The notes: generated by a model from the letters alone, not told the origin. A stretch of 64,000 nucleotides of DNA from Fodinisporobacter ferrooxydans (GCF_022818495.1 NZ_CP089291.1:1334501-1398500); one strand, 5' to 3'. Numbered from the stretch's first letter, positions 22,993 to 33,165 are shown. Numbers and translations: made by a program.

Positions 22993-24471
22993 CTATCTAT
23001 AGATGGTCGGCAATAAACCTTCCGGCGGCGCGATTTCTTCGATACTACACGCTCCCTGTTTATAAGGGAGATGGTCTTCCATTTCCCGTCTGCCTGTCGG
23101 AATCACAAATCGTTCATTGTATTTGGATACAGACAATAGTCTTGCCATGTCTTCCACTTGTTCCATCGATATTTCCGCTTCTTTCAACAACTTGCTGCTT
23201 TCCAGATCACCGACTGTTTTTGCACGCATGTGTACACGCATGGCTATTAATTTCAATAAAACTTTACGAATCACAATGGTATCTCCGGCAGTCAGAATGG
23301 ATGCTAAATATTCAACCGGAATACGCATAGAATCAACAGTTGGCAGATAGCCATCCGCTTTTAAGCTGTCTTCATTCCGGATATGACTCATAATCGGGCT
23401 AAGGGGCGGCACGTACCACACCATTGGCAATGTTCTGTATTCAGGGTGCAACGGTAAAGCGATTCTCCATTTCATTGCGAGCTTGTACACAGGAGAATTT
23501 TGGGCGCTGTTGATCCAAGCATCATTTATCCCAGCTTTTCTCGCTTCATGGATCACTTCCGGATCAAACGGATCCAGGAATACAGACAATTGGGCAGGGT
23601 ATAAATCTTTTACATCTGTCACAGATGCCGCTTCTTTTACCCGATCTGCATCATACAACACAACTCCCAAATAACGAATTCTTCCAACACATGTCTCAGA
23701 GCAAATGGTTGGCAGTCCTGCCTCAATTCTTGGATAACAGAAGTTGCACTTTTCAGCTTTCTGTGTGTTCCAGTTAAAATACACCTTGTTATAAGGACAC
23801 CCGCTGACACAAAACCTCCAGCCCCGGCAATTCTCCTGATCCACTAACACGATTCCATCTTCTTCCCGTTTGTACATCGCTCCGGATGGACATGAAGCAA
23901 CACAGGAAGGATTTAAGCAGTGCTCACAAATCCTGGGCAAATACATCATAAATGTTTTTTCAAACTCAAGTGCAATACTCTCCTGCATTCGTTTGAAGTT
24001 TGGGTCCCGCGGAGCAATCGCATGACCGCCCGCCAAGTCGTCATCCCAGTTCGGGCCCCATTCCGGTTGATCCATCATTTCTCCGGTCAGGATCGAACGA
24101 GGGCGTGCAACCGGTTGATGGTTTTTCGTCGGACTCTCAATCAAATTTTCATAATCATAAGACCAAGGTTCATAGTAATCGTCTATTACCGGTAAGTCAG
24201 GGTTATAAAATAGATGGGCCAATTTATGAAATGCACCGCCGGCTCGTAAGCGCAACTTGTCATTTTTTAATGTCCATCCGCCGCTGTAATAATTCTGGTT
24301 TTCCCATTCTTGCGGGTATCCAGGTCCCGGCCTTGTTTCTACATTGTTAAACCACATATATTCAGCACCGGGACGGTTTGTCCAGGTATTTTTGCAAGTC
24401 ACGCTGCATGTATGACAACCGATGCATTTATCCAAATGCATGACCATCGCAACCTGTGCTTTAACTCTCAA
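22993..24471 (-). CDS. narH: Respiratory nitrate reductase beta subunit NarH
   Basis: Iron-sulfur subunit that carries electrons from NarI to NarG. The 492-residue protein has four cysteine clusters: CIGCHTCSVTC at the N-terminus, CEHCLNPSCVASCP, CRGWRFCVSGCP (Trp replaces one Cys, the 3Fe-4S signature) and CNFCYPR...CSETC. The best start is TTG at 24471, 9 nt after GGAGG, which gives the family N-terminus xRVKAQVAMVMHLDKC. It overlaps the narG stop by 11 nt, so translation is probably coupled. Confidence 0.96.
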   Translation of the reverse strand: MRVKAQVAMVMHLDKCIGCHTCSVTCKNTWTNRPGAEYMWFNNVETRPGPGYPQEWENQNYYSGGWTLKNDKLRLRAGGAFHKLAHLFYNPDLPVIDDYYEPWSYDYENLIESPTKNHQPVARPRSILTGEMMDQPEWGPNWDDDLAGGHAIAPRDPNFKRMQESIALEFEKTFMMYLPRICEHCLNPSCVASCPSGAMYKREEDGIVLVDQENCRGWRFCVSGCPYNKVYFNWNTQKAEKCNFCYPRIEAGLPTICSETCVGRIRYLGVVLYDADRVKEAASVTDVKDLYPAQLSVFLDPFDPEVIHEARKAGINDAWINSAQNSPVYKLAMKWRIALPLHPEYRTLPMVWYVPPLSPIMSHIRNEDSLKADGYLPTVDSMRIPVEYLASILTAGDTIVIRKVLLKLIAMRVHMRAKTVGDLESSKLLKEAEISMEQVEDMARLLSVSKYNERFVIPTGRREMEDHLPYKQGACSIEEIAPPEGLLPTIYR

Positions 24472-27400
24472 GCCAGTCAACCTCCTTCAGCGGGCGAATT
24501 CTCGTTATGATGTCACGTTGATGACCTGTAGGCCCATAATAGTTGAAATTATAACTTAGCTGGGAGTAGCCCCCAATCATATGTGTCGGCTTGGGAATGA
24601 TCCGGGTTACACTGTTATGTGTTCCACCACGTTTCTTATTTGATGTACCGGGAACACCTATGACACGGTCTTGGGCGTGGTACATCATGGCGACTCCTTC
24701 AGGTATTCTGTAAGTTAATACTGCCCGGCATGCAATACATCCGTTGGAATTGTATACTTCCACCCACTGGTTGTCTTTGATGCCGATCGATGCCGCGTCT
24801 TTTTCATTGATCCAGATCGTTTGGCCGCCACGGAACAATGTCATCATAGTTGGAGTATCCGTATACGTCGTATGAATTCCCCATTTTTGATGTGGCGTCA
24901 GGTAACGCACGGTTATAAATTTTTCTTCCTGATTGGCGATTTTCTCATTTAAAAGCAACGCACCTAGCTCCAATGGCGGGCGGAAAATTGGCAAACCTTC
25001 ACCGAAATCCAGCATCACCTCATGATCCAGGTAAAAATGCTGACGCCCTGTCAACGTACGCCAAGGAACCTCGTATTCTTTGTTTACGACAAACGGCGAG
25101 TACCGTCTCCCGTCTTTCTCCAAGCCGCTCCATACCGGCGTAGAAATTGCCGATTTTGGTTGTGCGGTAATATCAACGAGTGTAAATGCATCCTCTTCCC
25201 GGCCTTTTGCCAATTCTGTCAGGTCAAGTCCGGTGACTTCACTTAACGATTCCCATCCTTCTACTGCGCGATGGCCATTAGTGGCCCCAGACATCGTTAG
25301 AATCGCTTCGATCGCTTGTTTATCATGATATAAATCCGGTCTGCCTTTACCTATCCCATCTCTTCCCGAAATGCCCAAGCGTTTGATCAAATCTTTGTAT
25401 GCTTCTTCTCCGGGATACGCAATCCCCTTTGAAACCATTCCCTTTTCAATATTTGGGCCAATCGTTGTCATCTGATCAAATATATTGGGATACTCTCTGT
25501 GTACTACAACAAATTTTGGCATCGTCTTGCCGGGAATCGCTTCTACCTCACCTTTTCGCCAATCTCTCACTTTCCCGTCAGGCTGAGCGATCTCTTCTGC
25601 CGTATCATGTGTCAGTGGCGCCATAACCAAATCATCACAGGCTGGCAGGTGCTTTTTCGCAAGTCTTGAGAAAACTTCCGATAAATAGCGGAACGTCTCC
25701 CAGTCGCTTCTTGCTTCCCAAGGACTGGAAATCGCTGCATTAAATGGATGTACAAACGGATGCATGTCTGTGCTGCTAATATCATATTTTTCATACCATG
25801 TGGATGCAGGCAATACGACATCCGCATACAGCCCGGAACTTGTCATGCGAAAATCGATACTGATAAATAAATCGAGTTTGCCTTTTGGCATCTCATCGGA
25901 GATACGAACCGTTTCCGGCTGCCAATTGCCTTTATTTGAGGACACTTGATTATCTGCCCCAAGCAGATGTTTTAAAAAATATTCGTGACCTTTTCCGCTT
26001 GCCCCCAATAGATTGGAACGCCAGTTGTACAAAATTTTCGGGAAATTTCTCGGATGATCCGGATCTTCAATCGCCCATTGAAGATTTCCATTTGTTATTT
26101 GCTTCACAGTATAATGGACGATTTCTTCATTTGTCTTGGCGCCTTGCTCCCTTGCGTCCTTGATAATCTTCAAGGAATTTTGGGTGAACTGTGGATATGC
26201 CGGCAACCAGCCAAGCCGTGCAGCCAGTGTATTCATATCGGCAGGATGCATATTTTGAAAACGTCCGCCAAGAGGGGATCCAACCGTTGAAGATTCCAAT
26301 TCTTCATAGCGGAATTGATTTGTCGCAAAATAGAAAAAGGACGTGCCGTTCATCAAGCGCGATGGTTTTTGCCAGTCACTGGCAAATGCGACTTGTTGCC
26401 ATCCTTCCAGTGGACGCACTTTCTCTTGTCCTACATAGTGCGCCCAGCCGCCACCGTTGACACCTTGACATCCTGTCAATAGCACCAAATTTAACATGCA
26501 GCGGTAGATCTGATCGCTGTGGTACCAGTGATTCGTACCGGCACCCATGGCAATCATCGATTTTCCTTTTGTACGTTCTGCGTTATCTGCAAATTCTCTT
26601 GCAACCTGGATGGCCAATGATCGATTGACACCCGTAATCGACTCTTGCCATGCCGGTGTATAGGGCATATCATCATCATAGTTTTTTGGATAGTCTCCCG
26701 GCAGGCCGCGATCCACTCCAACATGTGCAAGCAACAAATCAAAAACGGTCGTAACGAGCAGTTCTTCTCCGTTTGCATTCTTTATTTTTTTAGCCGGAAC
26801 CGCCCGTTTAATGATTTCCCCCCTGCCTTTCCCAAAGAACGGGAACAAAACCAACGGCTGTCCGTCCGCCTGTTCGAAAAAGCTTAGCATGGGATTGAAG
26901 GTTGTACCGTCATCCTTTTCTAATTTCAAATTCCATTTTTGTGACTTATCCCAACGAAATCCCAGACTGCCATTCGGGACGACAGGCCGATTTTCTTGCT
27001 CATCCCAAAATACGGTTTTCCACTCGCCAAGAGACTGTTCGCCATTGAGGTCGGAGGCATGTAAAAACCGGTCTGTAACGTATCCGTTCTCATGCGTCTT
27101 TAATAGAACCATGAAGGGTAAATCCGTATATTTTTTCACATAATCGATAAAATACTCCGTTTTTTTATCAACATAAAATTCTTTTAAAATAACATGTGTC
27201 ATCGCCATAGCGAGGGCACCATCTGTACCAGCTTTAGCAGGCAACCAAATATCTGCAAACTTTTCATATTCTGCATAGTCCGGACTGACGCCAATCACCT
27301 TCGTCCCGTTATAACGCGCTTCCACCATAAAATGGGCATCTGGTGTCCGGGTCATCGGCAAGTTCGTGCCCCAAATGATCATATACTTGGAGTTGTACCA

Positions 27401-28135
27401 ATCTGCACTTTCCGGAACATCTGTCTGTTCGCCCCAAATTTGCGGGGATGCCGGCGGCAGGTCTGCATACCAATCATAAAAACTTAATATCGTTCCGCCT
27501 ATTAATGAAAGAAAACGTGAACCAGCAGCATAACTTACCATCGACATGGCTGGAATCGGGCTAAATCCAGTTACCCGGTCAGGTCCATATTCTTTAATTG
27601 TGTAAATACTGGAAGCTGCTATTAATTCAGCAACCTCTTCCCAATTTGTTCTGATAAATCCCCCTTTTCCTCTTGCATTCTGATATAAACGTTTTTTCTC
27701 CGGATTGGAAACAATATTGCCCCATGCAACCACCGGATCATTTGTCTTCTCACATTCTTCTCGCCAAAGCTTGATCAAATCGCTCCGGACGTAAGGAAAT
27801 CTCACCCGTACCGGGCTGTATGTATACCAGGAAAAAGTAGCGCCGCGTGGACACCCACGTGGTTCGTATTCCGGAAAGTCTTCGCCGATTGTAGGATAAT
27901 CTGTTTGCTGTGTTTCCCACGTAATAATGCCGTCTTTCACGTGGATCTTCCAACTGCAAGAACCGGTACAATTCACTCCGTGCGTAGAACGGACTACCCG
28001 ATCATGTTGCCATCTGTGCCGATAGATTTTCTCCCAGTCACGGGAGCGCAGACTCTCTTCGGTCCAACCTTCATTTAGCTTCGGGCCGCGTTTTAAGTAT
28101 TTCAGTGCTTGTATCAATTTATTTTGCTTTGCCAT
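24461..28135 (-). CDS. narG: Respiratory nitrate reductase alpha subunit NarG
   Basis: Catalytic subunit that reduces nitrate to nitrite at a bis-MGD molybdenum centre on the cytoplasmic side. The 1224-residue protein has the usual length. Near the N-terminus HGVNCTGSCSWKIHVKDG gives the His/Cys ligands of the FS0 cluster. WGTNLPMTRTPDAHF and the C-terminal molydopterin-binding region (IWINEKDAASIGIKDNQWVEV) are clear. No Tat-type signal for export is needed. GGGAGG precedes the ATG. The gene ahead overlaps its start by 22 nt. Confidence 0.97.
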   Translation of the reverse strand: MAKQNKLIQALKYLKRGPKLNEGWTEESLRSRDWEKIYRHRWQHDRVVRSTHGVNCTGSCSWKIHVKDGIITWETQQTDYPTIGEDFPEYEPRGCPRGATFSWYTYSPVRVRFPYVRSDLIKLWREECEKTNDPVVAWGNIVSNPEKKRLYQNARGKGGFIRTNWEEVAELIAASSIYTIKEYGPDRVTGFSPIPAMSMVSYAAGSRFLSLIGGTILSFYDWYADLPPASPQIWGEQTDVPESADWYNSKYMIIWGTNLPMTRTPDAHFMVEARYNGTKVIGVSPDYAEYEKFADIWLPAKAGTDGALAMAMTHVILKEFYVDKKTEYFIDYVKKYTDLPFMVLLKTHENGYVTDRFLHASDLNGEQSLGEWKTVFWDEQENRPVVPNGSLGFRWDKSQKWNLKLEKDDGTTFNPMLSFFEQADGQPLVLFPFFGKGRGEIIKRAVPAKKIKNANGEELLVTTVFDLLLAHVGVDRGLPGDYPKNYDDDMPYTPAWQESITGVNRSLAIQVAREFADNAERTKGKSMIAMGAGTNHWYHSDQIYRCMLNLVLLTGCQGVNGGGWAHYVGQEKVRPLEGWQQVAFASDWQKPSRLMNGTSFFYFATNQFRYEELESSTVGSPLGGRFQNMHPADMNTLAARLGWLPAYPQFTQNSLKIIKDAREQGAKTNEEIVHYTVKQITNGNLQWAIEDPDHPRNFPKILYNWRSNLLGASGKGHEYFLKHLLGADNQVSSNKGNWQPETVRISDEMPKGKLDLFISIDFRMTSSGLYADVVLPASTWYEKYDISSTDMHPFVHPFNAAISSPWEARSDWETFRYLSEVFSRLAKKHLPACDDLVMAPLTHDTAEEIAQPDGKVRDWRKGEVEAIPGKTMPKFVVVHREYPNIFDQMTTIGPNIEKGMVSKGIAYPGEEAYKDLIKRLGISGRDGIGKGRPDLYHDKQAIEAILTMSGATNGHRAVEGWESLSEVTGLDLTELAKGREEDAFTLVDITAQPKSAISTPVWSGLEKDGRRYSPFVVNKEYEVPWRTLTGRQHFYLDHEVMLDFGEGLPIFRPPLELGALLLNEKIANQEEKFITVRYLTPHQKWGIHTTYTDTPTMMTLFRGGQTIWINEKDAASIGIKDNQWVEVYNSNGCIACRAVLTYRIPEGVAMMYHAQDRVIGVPGTSNKKRGGTHNSVTRIIPKPTHMIGGYSQLSYNFNYYGPTGHQRDIITRIRPLKEVDWLES

Positions 28136-28410
28136 ATGTATTCGCCTCCCATAGATAGAGATACGGGATTAAACGCTTCCCCAACCATTCGGAAAGCGTC
28201 CTTCCCTTCCTCCAATTCGGAAACAAATACATCCCAAGTTGCTGCATTTGCCGCTACGAGGATTAGCCTTTCCAGCGTTTTCACATCTGATATTTCTTCT
28301 ATTTTGTTTTCTATCTCCAGTGGGATTCCGCCAAATCTCATTTGCAAGATCGCCAATACATCTTCCCGATCATTTTGCAGAAAATTATACAGTACGGTTT
28401 CATTAAGCAT
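28114..28410 (-). CDS. Small unknown protein gene, first in the nar operon
   Basis: I do not recognise this protein. It has 98 residues from the chosen ATG (28410), which follows GGATGG at about 9 nt; a longer frame reaches 28512. It is acidic and probably helical (EIENKIEEISDVKTLERLILVAANAATWDVFVSELEEG), with no membrane segment and no cysteine. The C-terminal part resembles fragments seen in Rpn/DUF4351-like proteins, but weakly. Its end overlaps narG by 22 nt, so it is probably co-translated with the nitrate reductase and could assist its assembly or control. Confidence 0.65.
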   Translation of the reverse strand: MLNETVLYNFLQNDREDVLAILQMRFGGIPLEIENKIEEISDVKTLERLILVAANAATWDVFVSELEEGKDAFRMVGEAFNPVSLSMGGEYIWQSKIN

Positions 28411-28454
28411 TATGGATTCCATCCTTTTCAAAGTTTCACCCAAATTTTCCCCTG

Positions 28455-28486
28455 ATTTCGTTTGAGTATGCATACTTAAACGAAAT
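28455..28486. promoter_or_regulatory. 32-bp palindrome upstream of the nar operon
   Basis: The half-site ATTTCGTTTGAGTATG is followed by its own reverse complement with a single mismatched pair and no spacer. The centre is at 28470/28471, 45 nt upstream of the first gene of the nar operon. It resembles an operator for a dimeric regulator. It does not match the FNR consensus TTGAT-N4-ATCAA or TGTGA-N6-TCACA. Confidence 0.6.
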
Positions 28487-28641
28487 GAAAGGAATTCCAA
28501 AATTAAAATCAATCAATTTAAAGAGCGTATTCAAAAATGCTCTGTGCAGGGGCAGGCGCGAGCACTCATGTAGTCGCTCAAACAGGGCAAATCGTTTTGC
28601 CTAATTAAGAACGTATAAGAGATAGAGATTGGGCATCAAAT
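28487..28641. other. Gap between the channel gene and the nar operon
   Basis: A+T-rich stretch with two small hairpins: AGAGC...GCTCT at 28521-28542 and GGCAAA...TTTGCC near 28586-28601. The first is followed on the minus strand by TTTAAATT and might be a weak terminator for the upstream channel gene. No promoter with good spacing was recognised, although the nar promoter should lie here. Confidence 0.35.
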
Positions 28642-29694
28642 TCAAACTTTTTTATTTGGATTGATATTTTTGAAGGAACGAAACTGGCAGCGGATGAAAC
28701 CGGCAAATACCGTTAGCCACGCAAACATGGCAATTACAACCATAAAACGGGGGATGAACATAAGAAAAGGAATTTTCAAGGCTTTGGCCAACTGGAAAGT
28801 ACCAGTCGTATACATGGCAAGAGGAAACGCCATTCCCCAAAATTGCGGGTCGTAGGTCAGGGGATAGCGGTGATAAAGATGGCGCCATATCATGAGGCTA
28901 AACAGCAATGGAATCCACCATGTGCCTGTTATCCAGAAAAATAAAGTAAATCCCTTCAAAAAGGGAGTTAGCTCTATAAGGAGTGGCCATTTTTGGACAT
29001 GCAGAATAAGGGTAGATCCCGCCAGAGTGGTGATGGCAACGGCACCCATATTAATCCAATAAGGTGGGGTAAGAGAAGCGTATTTAAGTTCCAAAAAAGT
29101 AAATCTGTAAAAAATAAGAGTAATAATGTTCAAATATAGCATACATCCCAACAAGTACATACATAACGTAAAGAATAAGATGATTTCCCGTCCATTTTCC
29201 ATATAGGGTGAAAGCAATGTGCCAAGTATAGAAATCGATTGTGTTGCGACTGCCGCTATCAACCAAGCTCCGTTGATCCCCGCTGCCAAGGTGGGTTTTT
29301 TCCTTCTTACGGTGACTGCCGTAAAAAACGTATACATGATCGTTATCCATAAAAGGATGCCAAATACCCATAAAAAGGCGGCCAGATAATAATTGTCAGC
29401 CACTATGATAAGTTGGCTTCCTAGCATACAGGTCGCGGCGACAAATGTAAAGAAACCGGGGCCAAGAGTATGGCTGGTCAAGTCTGCTAATACACGGGGA
29501 AAGTATTTGACAAGGCGAATCAAGGTCAAAAGCCACAATGTCACATACGCAATCATGTTAAAAACTAACAGCGACTGGGGAATCCATGGGATATCGAGCA
29601 AAAATGTGGCAACAGATAATGCGCCTGTGGCCATGACCAAGGAGAAGTATCCAGGAAAAAGATTGGCTATTTTTTGCTCAATATATTCAATCAT
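28642..29694 (-). CDS. TDT/SLAC1 family anion channel or C4-dicarboxylate transporter
   Basis: A 350-residue membrane protein with about ten hydrophobic segments, typical of the TehA/Mae1/SLAC1 family. It begins near IANLFPGYFSLVMATGALSVATFLL, the family N-terminal motif. Members carry tellurite-resistance phenotypes, malate, sulfite, chloride or nitrate. Its place upstream of narGHJI in the same orientation suggests an anion such as nitrite or nitrate, but the substrate cannot be read from sequence. GGGAGG lies about 11 nt before the ATG at 29694; an earlier in-frame ATG at 29751 lacks a site. Confidence 0.8.
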   Translation of the reverse strand: MIEYIEQKIANLFPGYFSLVMATGALSVATFLLDIPWIPQSLLVFNMIAYVTLWLLTLIRLVKYFPRVLADLTSHTLGPGFFTFVAATCMLGSQLIIVADNYYLAAFLWVFGILLWITIMYTFFTAVTVRRKKPTLAAGINGAWLIAAVATQSISILGTLLSPYMENGREIILFFTLCMYLLGCMLYLNIITLIFYRFTFLELKYASLTPPYWINMGAVAITTLAGSTLILHVQKWPLLIELTPFLKGFTLFFWITGTWWIPLLFSLMIWRHLYHRYPLTYDPQFWGMAFPLAMYTTGTFQLAKALKIPFLMFIPRFMVVIAMFAWLTVFAGFIRCQFRSFKNINPNKKV

Positions 29695-29864
29695 TATCTC
29701 TGGTCCTCCCGAAACGTATGATGTGATTTCATGATCGTGTAAGCAAATCACGATTTTGAAACCGTTTTACTTGATTGTAGACCCTGTATGCATAAAACGC
29801 AATCAATCAGCTGCCAGAATTCATAGCAAATTCCAATGTTTTCATGGTAAAATTTATGGTAATT

Positions 29865-29893
29865 TTGCAATTATGTACATATCTAGGTATCAT
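29865..29893 (+). promoter_or_regulatory. Putative SigA promoter of radA
   Basis: TTGCAA (29865-29870), a 17-nt spacer and TATCAT (29888-29893) lie about 58 nt before the radA start. It gives the radA-disA-pssA group its own promoter now that clpC is 15 kb away. Confidence 0.6.
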
Positions 29894-29950
29894 AAAGATG
29901 TAATCGTTTATCATAGTGTTTTGAAAGTAGATCTGCGGTTGGGGGCTGAA

Positions 29951-31321
29951 ATGGCAAAGACAAAATCCAAAACGAAGTTTATCTGTCAAGATTGCGGATA
30001 TGAATCTGCAAAATGGCTGGGGAAGTGTCCAGGATGCTCGCAGTGGAATTCCTTTGCAGAAGAAGTCGTTCCAACAACGTCAGAGCGCATCCCGTCCAAT
30101 CAGCATCCGCAAGGAAAGCCTGAGTCAATTGCTGCTATTGATACTGGGCAGGAACCGAGAACTTCTACGGGATATCAGGAATTCGACCGGGTATTGGGCG
30201 GCGGAATTGTTTCCGGTTCATTAGTGCTTGTCGGTGGCGACCCTGGTATTGGAAAATCAACGTTGCTTCTGCAAACTTCATTTTCTGTAGCAAAGCAAGG
30301 GAAAAAAGTACTATATGTGACGGGAGAGGAATCTTCCAAACAAATCAAGCTGCGGGCGGACCGTTTGCAAACGATCGCGGATGAATTGTTTATACTTCCC
30401 GCTACCGATCTGGAATTTATCGAGACGCAAATTCGCCATTTGCAGCCGGATTTTGTAATGATCGACTCGATTCAGACGATGTACCTGCCGCATATCTCGT
30501 CAGCGCCAGGGAGCGTCAGTCAGGTTCGGGAGTGTACAGGGTATTTGCTGCGCATTTCAAAATCCCTGCAAATGGCGATCTTCATTGTCGGCCATGTAAC
30601 AAAAGAAGGAACGATTGCCGGTCCGCGATTGTTGGAACATATGGTTGATGCTGTGTTATATTTTGAAGGAGAACGGCATCATTCCTATCGAATTTTGCGT
30701 GCGGTTAAAAATCGCTTTGGATCGACGAATGAGATGGGAATATTTGAAATGCGGGAATTGGGATTATCAGAAGTACGAAACCCGTCTGAGCTGTTTTTGG
30801 CAGAACGTCCACAAGGTGTGGCGGGTTCTGCGGTGGTTGCCAGTATGGAAGGAACACGGCCATTATTGGTTGAAATTCAAGCGCTGTTGACACCTACTGC
30901 CTATGGGAATCCGAGGCGAATGGCGGCGGGTGTGGAAAACAGCCGGGTTGCTTTGTTGATGGCTGTGTTGGAAAAACGTGTCGGCCTGTTTTTGCAAAAT
31001 CAGGATGCCTACGTCAATGTTGCCGGTGGGGTCAGACTTGATGAACCTGCGGTAGATTTGGGCATTGCAGTAAGCATCGGTTCGTCGTTTCGAAATCAAA
31101 GCATACATCCCTATGATGTTTTTATTGGAGAAATCGGGCTTACAGGTGAGATTCGTGCAGTATCCCGGATTGAACAACGTGTGAAGGAAGCCCTCAAACT
31201 CGGATTTCATAGATGTTTTCTGCCGATTGGCAATATGCGGGGGTGGAAGCCGCCCGAAGGAATTCAGATCATTGCAGTCGAGACATTACAGGATGCGTTT
31301 CATTTTGCATTAGAAGGGTGA
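29951..31321 (+). CDS. radA: DNA repair protein RadA (Sms)
   Basis: RecA-related helicase that helps branch migration of recombination intermediates. The 456-residue protein has the N-terminal zinc finger [18 protein letters not shown], Walker [11 protein letters not shown] near residue 98, the RadA-specific KNRFG motif and a C-terminal Lon-protease-like domain. The start is [12 protein letters not shown] after GGGGG; the longer frame to 29756 has no family match. disA starts 5 nt after its stop. Confidence 0.96.
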   Translation: MAKTKSKTKFICQDCGYESAKWLGKCPGCSQWNSFAEEVVPTTSERIPSNQHPQGKPESIAAIDTGQEPRTSTGYQEFDRVLGGGIVSGSLVLVGGDPGIGKSTLLLQTSFSVAKQGKKVLYVTGEESSKQIKLRADRLQTIADELFILPATDLEFIETQIRHLQPDFVMIDSIQTMYLPHISSAPGSVSQVRECTGYLLRISKSLQMAIFIVGHVTKEGTIAGPRLLEHMVDAVLYFEGERHHSYRILRAVKNRFGSTNEMGIFEMRELGLSEVRNPSELFLAERPQGVAGSAVVASMEGTRPLLVEIQALLTPTAYGNPRRMAAGVENSRVALLMAVLEKRVGLFLQNQDAYVNVAGGVRLDEPAVDLGIAVSIGSSFRNQSIHPYDVFIGEIGLTGEIRAVSRIEQRVKEALKLGFHRCFLPIGNMRGWKPPEGIQIIAVETLQDAFHFALEG

Positions 31322-31326
31322 AAGGA

Positions 31327-32406
31327 ATGCGGGAGGATGTAAAAAAGGAAACTGCCATAAATAAGATTCTTCGGTTTATCGCACCTGGTACCCCTTTACG
31401 GGAAGGGCTTGAAAATGTACTGCGGGCAAAAACCGGCGCTTTGATTGTCATTGGGAACAGTCCGGAAGTCATGCAAATTGTAGATGGCGGATTTACGATT
31501 CATTGTGAATTTACGCCGGCAAGCCTTTATGAACTGGCGAAAATGGATGGCGCGCTGGTGCTTAGTGAAGACGGGAAGCGAATCTTAAATGCAAATGCTC
31601 ATTTGAATCCGGATCCGTCGATTCCCTCCTTTGAAACAGGGACGCGACATCGGACAGCAGAAAGAGTTGCAAAGCAAACAGGTCATTTGGTGATTTGCAT
31701 CTCCCAGAGGCGAGATGTTATCACGTTATACCAATCGAATTTTCGATACGCCTTAAAAGATATTGGTGTAATTTTGACAAAAGCAAATCAGGCGATTCAG
31801 ACATTGGAAAAGTATAAGTCGGTTCTCGACCAGGCACTTACCAATCTTGGCGCACTCGAGTTCGAGGAAGCTGTTACATTATACGAGGTAGCTCAAGTCA
31901 TGCAGCGAATCGAGATGGTGCTCAGGATTAAAGCGGAAATTAAACGATATATTATCGAGCTTGGGACGGAAGGCCGATTGATCAGCATGCAATTGGAGGA
32001 ACTTGTGGCAAACGTAGATGAAGAAGCGTATTTATTGGTGAAAGATTATTGTAAAGACAATGCAGACGTAACACCACATCATATTCTCACCGAATTGCAT
32101 ATGCTGTCTCCTGATGATTTATTGGAAACGGCAACGATTGTAAAAGCACTACGGTATTCTGGCACTCTCAATATTTCGGAAGAACCGGTATCATCACGCG
32201 GGTATCGGATTTTACACAAGATTCCCCGGTTGCCGCAACCGGTTGTCGAAAATCTGGTCGAACGTTTTACATCACTCCCTAACATCATGGAAGCAACGAT
32301 TGAGGAATTGGATGATGTGGAAGGTATTGGGGAAGTGCGGGCACGAGCCATTAAAGAAGGGCTGCGAAGGCTGCAAGATCAGGTATTTATCGATCGTCAT
32401 ATCTAG
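31327..32406 (+). CDS. disA: Diadenylate cyclase DisA, DNA integrity scanning protein
   Basis: Makes cyclic di-AMP from two ATP while scanning DNA; branched DNA stops it, which delays sporulation. The 359-residue protein has the DAC domain (residues 1-145) with [10 protein letters not shown] and the RHR motif in [10 protein letters not shown], a helical linker, and C-terminal helix-hairpin-helix repeats ([27 protein letters not shown]). The AAAGGA site overlaps the radA stop, so the two genes are coupled. Confidence 0.96.
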   Translation: MREDVKKETAINKILRFIAPGTPLREGLENVLRAKTGALIVIGNSPEVMQIVDGGFTIHCEFTPASLYELAKMDGALVLSEDGKRILNANAHLNPDPSIPSFETGTRHRTAERVAKQTGHLVICISQRRDVITLYQSNFRYALKDIGVILTKANQAIQTLEKYKSVLDQALTNLGALEFEEAVTLYEVAQVMQRIEMVLRIKAEIKRYIIELGTEGRLISMQLEELVANVDEEAYLLVKDYCKDNADVTPHHILTELHMLSPDDLLETATIVKALRYSGTLNISEEPVSSRGYRILHKIPRLPQPVVENLVERFTSLPNIMEATIEELDDVEGIGEVRARAIKEGLRRLQDQVFIDRHI

Positions 32407-32445
32407 TTTTACCAGATGATTAGCCAATATAGAGGGGGATTGCCG

Positions 32446-33165
32446 ATGTGGTTGAAGCTGTTGCCGAATGTCTTTACACTGGGAAATTTGTTTTTGGGAA
32501 TGATTGCAATACTTCTTGCTTCACAAGGTGAGTACGGGGGAGCTGCTTTACTGATTATCGTTGGCATGGTTTTGGATGGGGTGGACGGAAGAATTGCCCG
32601 AATGTTTCATGTGCAAAGCGAATTTGGCAAAGAATTGGATTCGCTTTCAGATATCGTAACGTTTGGCATAGCTCCTGCTGTTCTGATGTATGCTGTCGTG
32701 TTGCATCAATTCGGATGGATCGGTATTGTGCTTTCTTGCATCTTTCCCGGATGCGGCGCATTGCGGCTTGCCCGCTTCAATACACAATCGAAAACCACAA
32801 ATTATTTTATCGGTTTGCCGATTACAGCCGCCGGTGGCGTGTTGGCTACGCTGGCTTTGTATATGCCGCTGTTGCCAAAAGCACATATGATCTTGCCGAT
32901 TGCCATGATGTTTTTGGCGTATCTGATGGTCAGCAAGGTAAAGTATCCGAATTTCAAAAAATTAGGTATTCCAAAGCGGGTTTTGTTCATTGCTCCGCTC
33001 ATTGTCGGCATCGTCGTAGTCGTCTTTTATTTCCATCGCGATGTCCTGAACCGCTTGATTTTCTTGCCTCTTGCAGTCTATGCATTGTATGGCGTGCAAA
33101 GAAAATTAAGAAAAGTACATAAACGGGACATAAGCGACGAAGTATATGATACAATAGCAAAATAG
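32446..33165 (+). CDS. pssA: CDP-diacylglycerol-serine O-phosphatidyltransferase
   Basis: Makes phosphatidylserine, the precursor of phosphatidylethanolamine, at the membrane. The 239-residue protein has the CDP-alcohol phosphotransferase signature DGVDGRIARMF...GKELDSLSD (residues 44-69) and about six membrane segments. GAGGGGG precedes the ATG at 32446. It lies between disA and yacL; B. subtilis lacks it there, but other Bacillales have it. Confidence 0.92.
   Translation: MWLKLLPNVFTLGNLFLGMIAILLASQGEYGGAALLIIVGMVLDGVDGRIARMFHVQSEFGKELDSLSDIVTFGIAPAVLMYAVVLHQFGWIGIVLSCIFPGCGALRLARFNTQSKTTNYFIGLPITAAGGVLATLALYMPLLPKAHMILPIAMMFLAYLMVSKVKYPNFKKLGIPKRVLFIAPLIVGIVVVVFYFHRDVLNRLIFLPLAVYALYGVQRKLRKVHKRDISDEVYDTIAK

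Noticed and set aside
28455-28486. FNR box reading of the palindrome
   Set aside because: The core GTATGCATAC and flanks lack TTGAT/ATCAA or TGTGA/TCACA half-sites.
14331-29864. Mobile element carrying the nar block
   Set aside because: No transposase, integrase, terminal inverted repeats or target duplications are visible at the edges.
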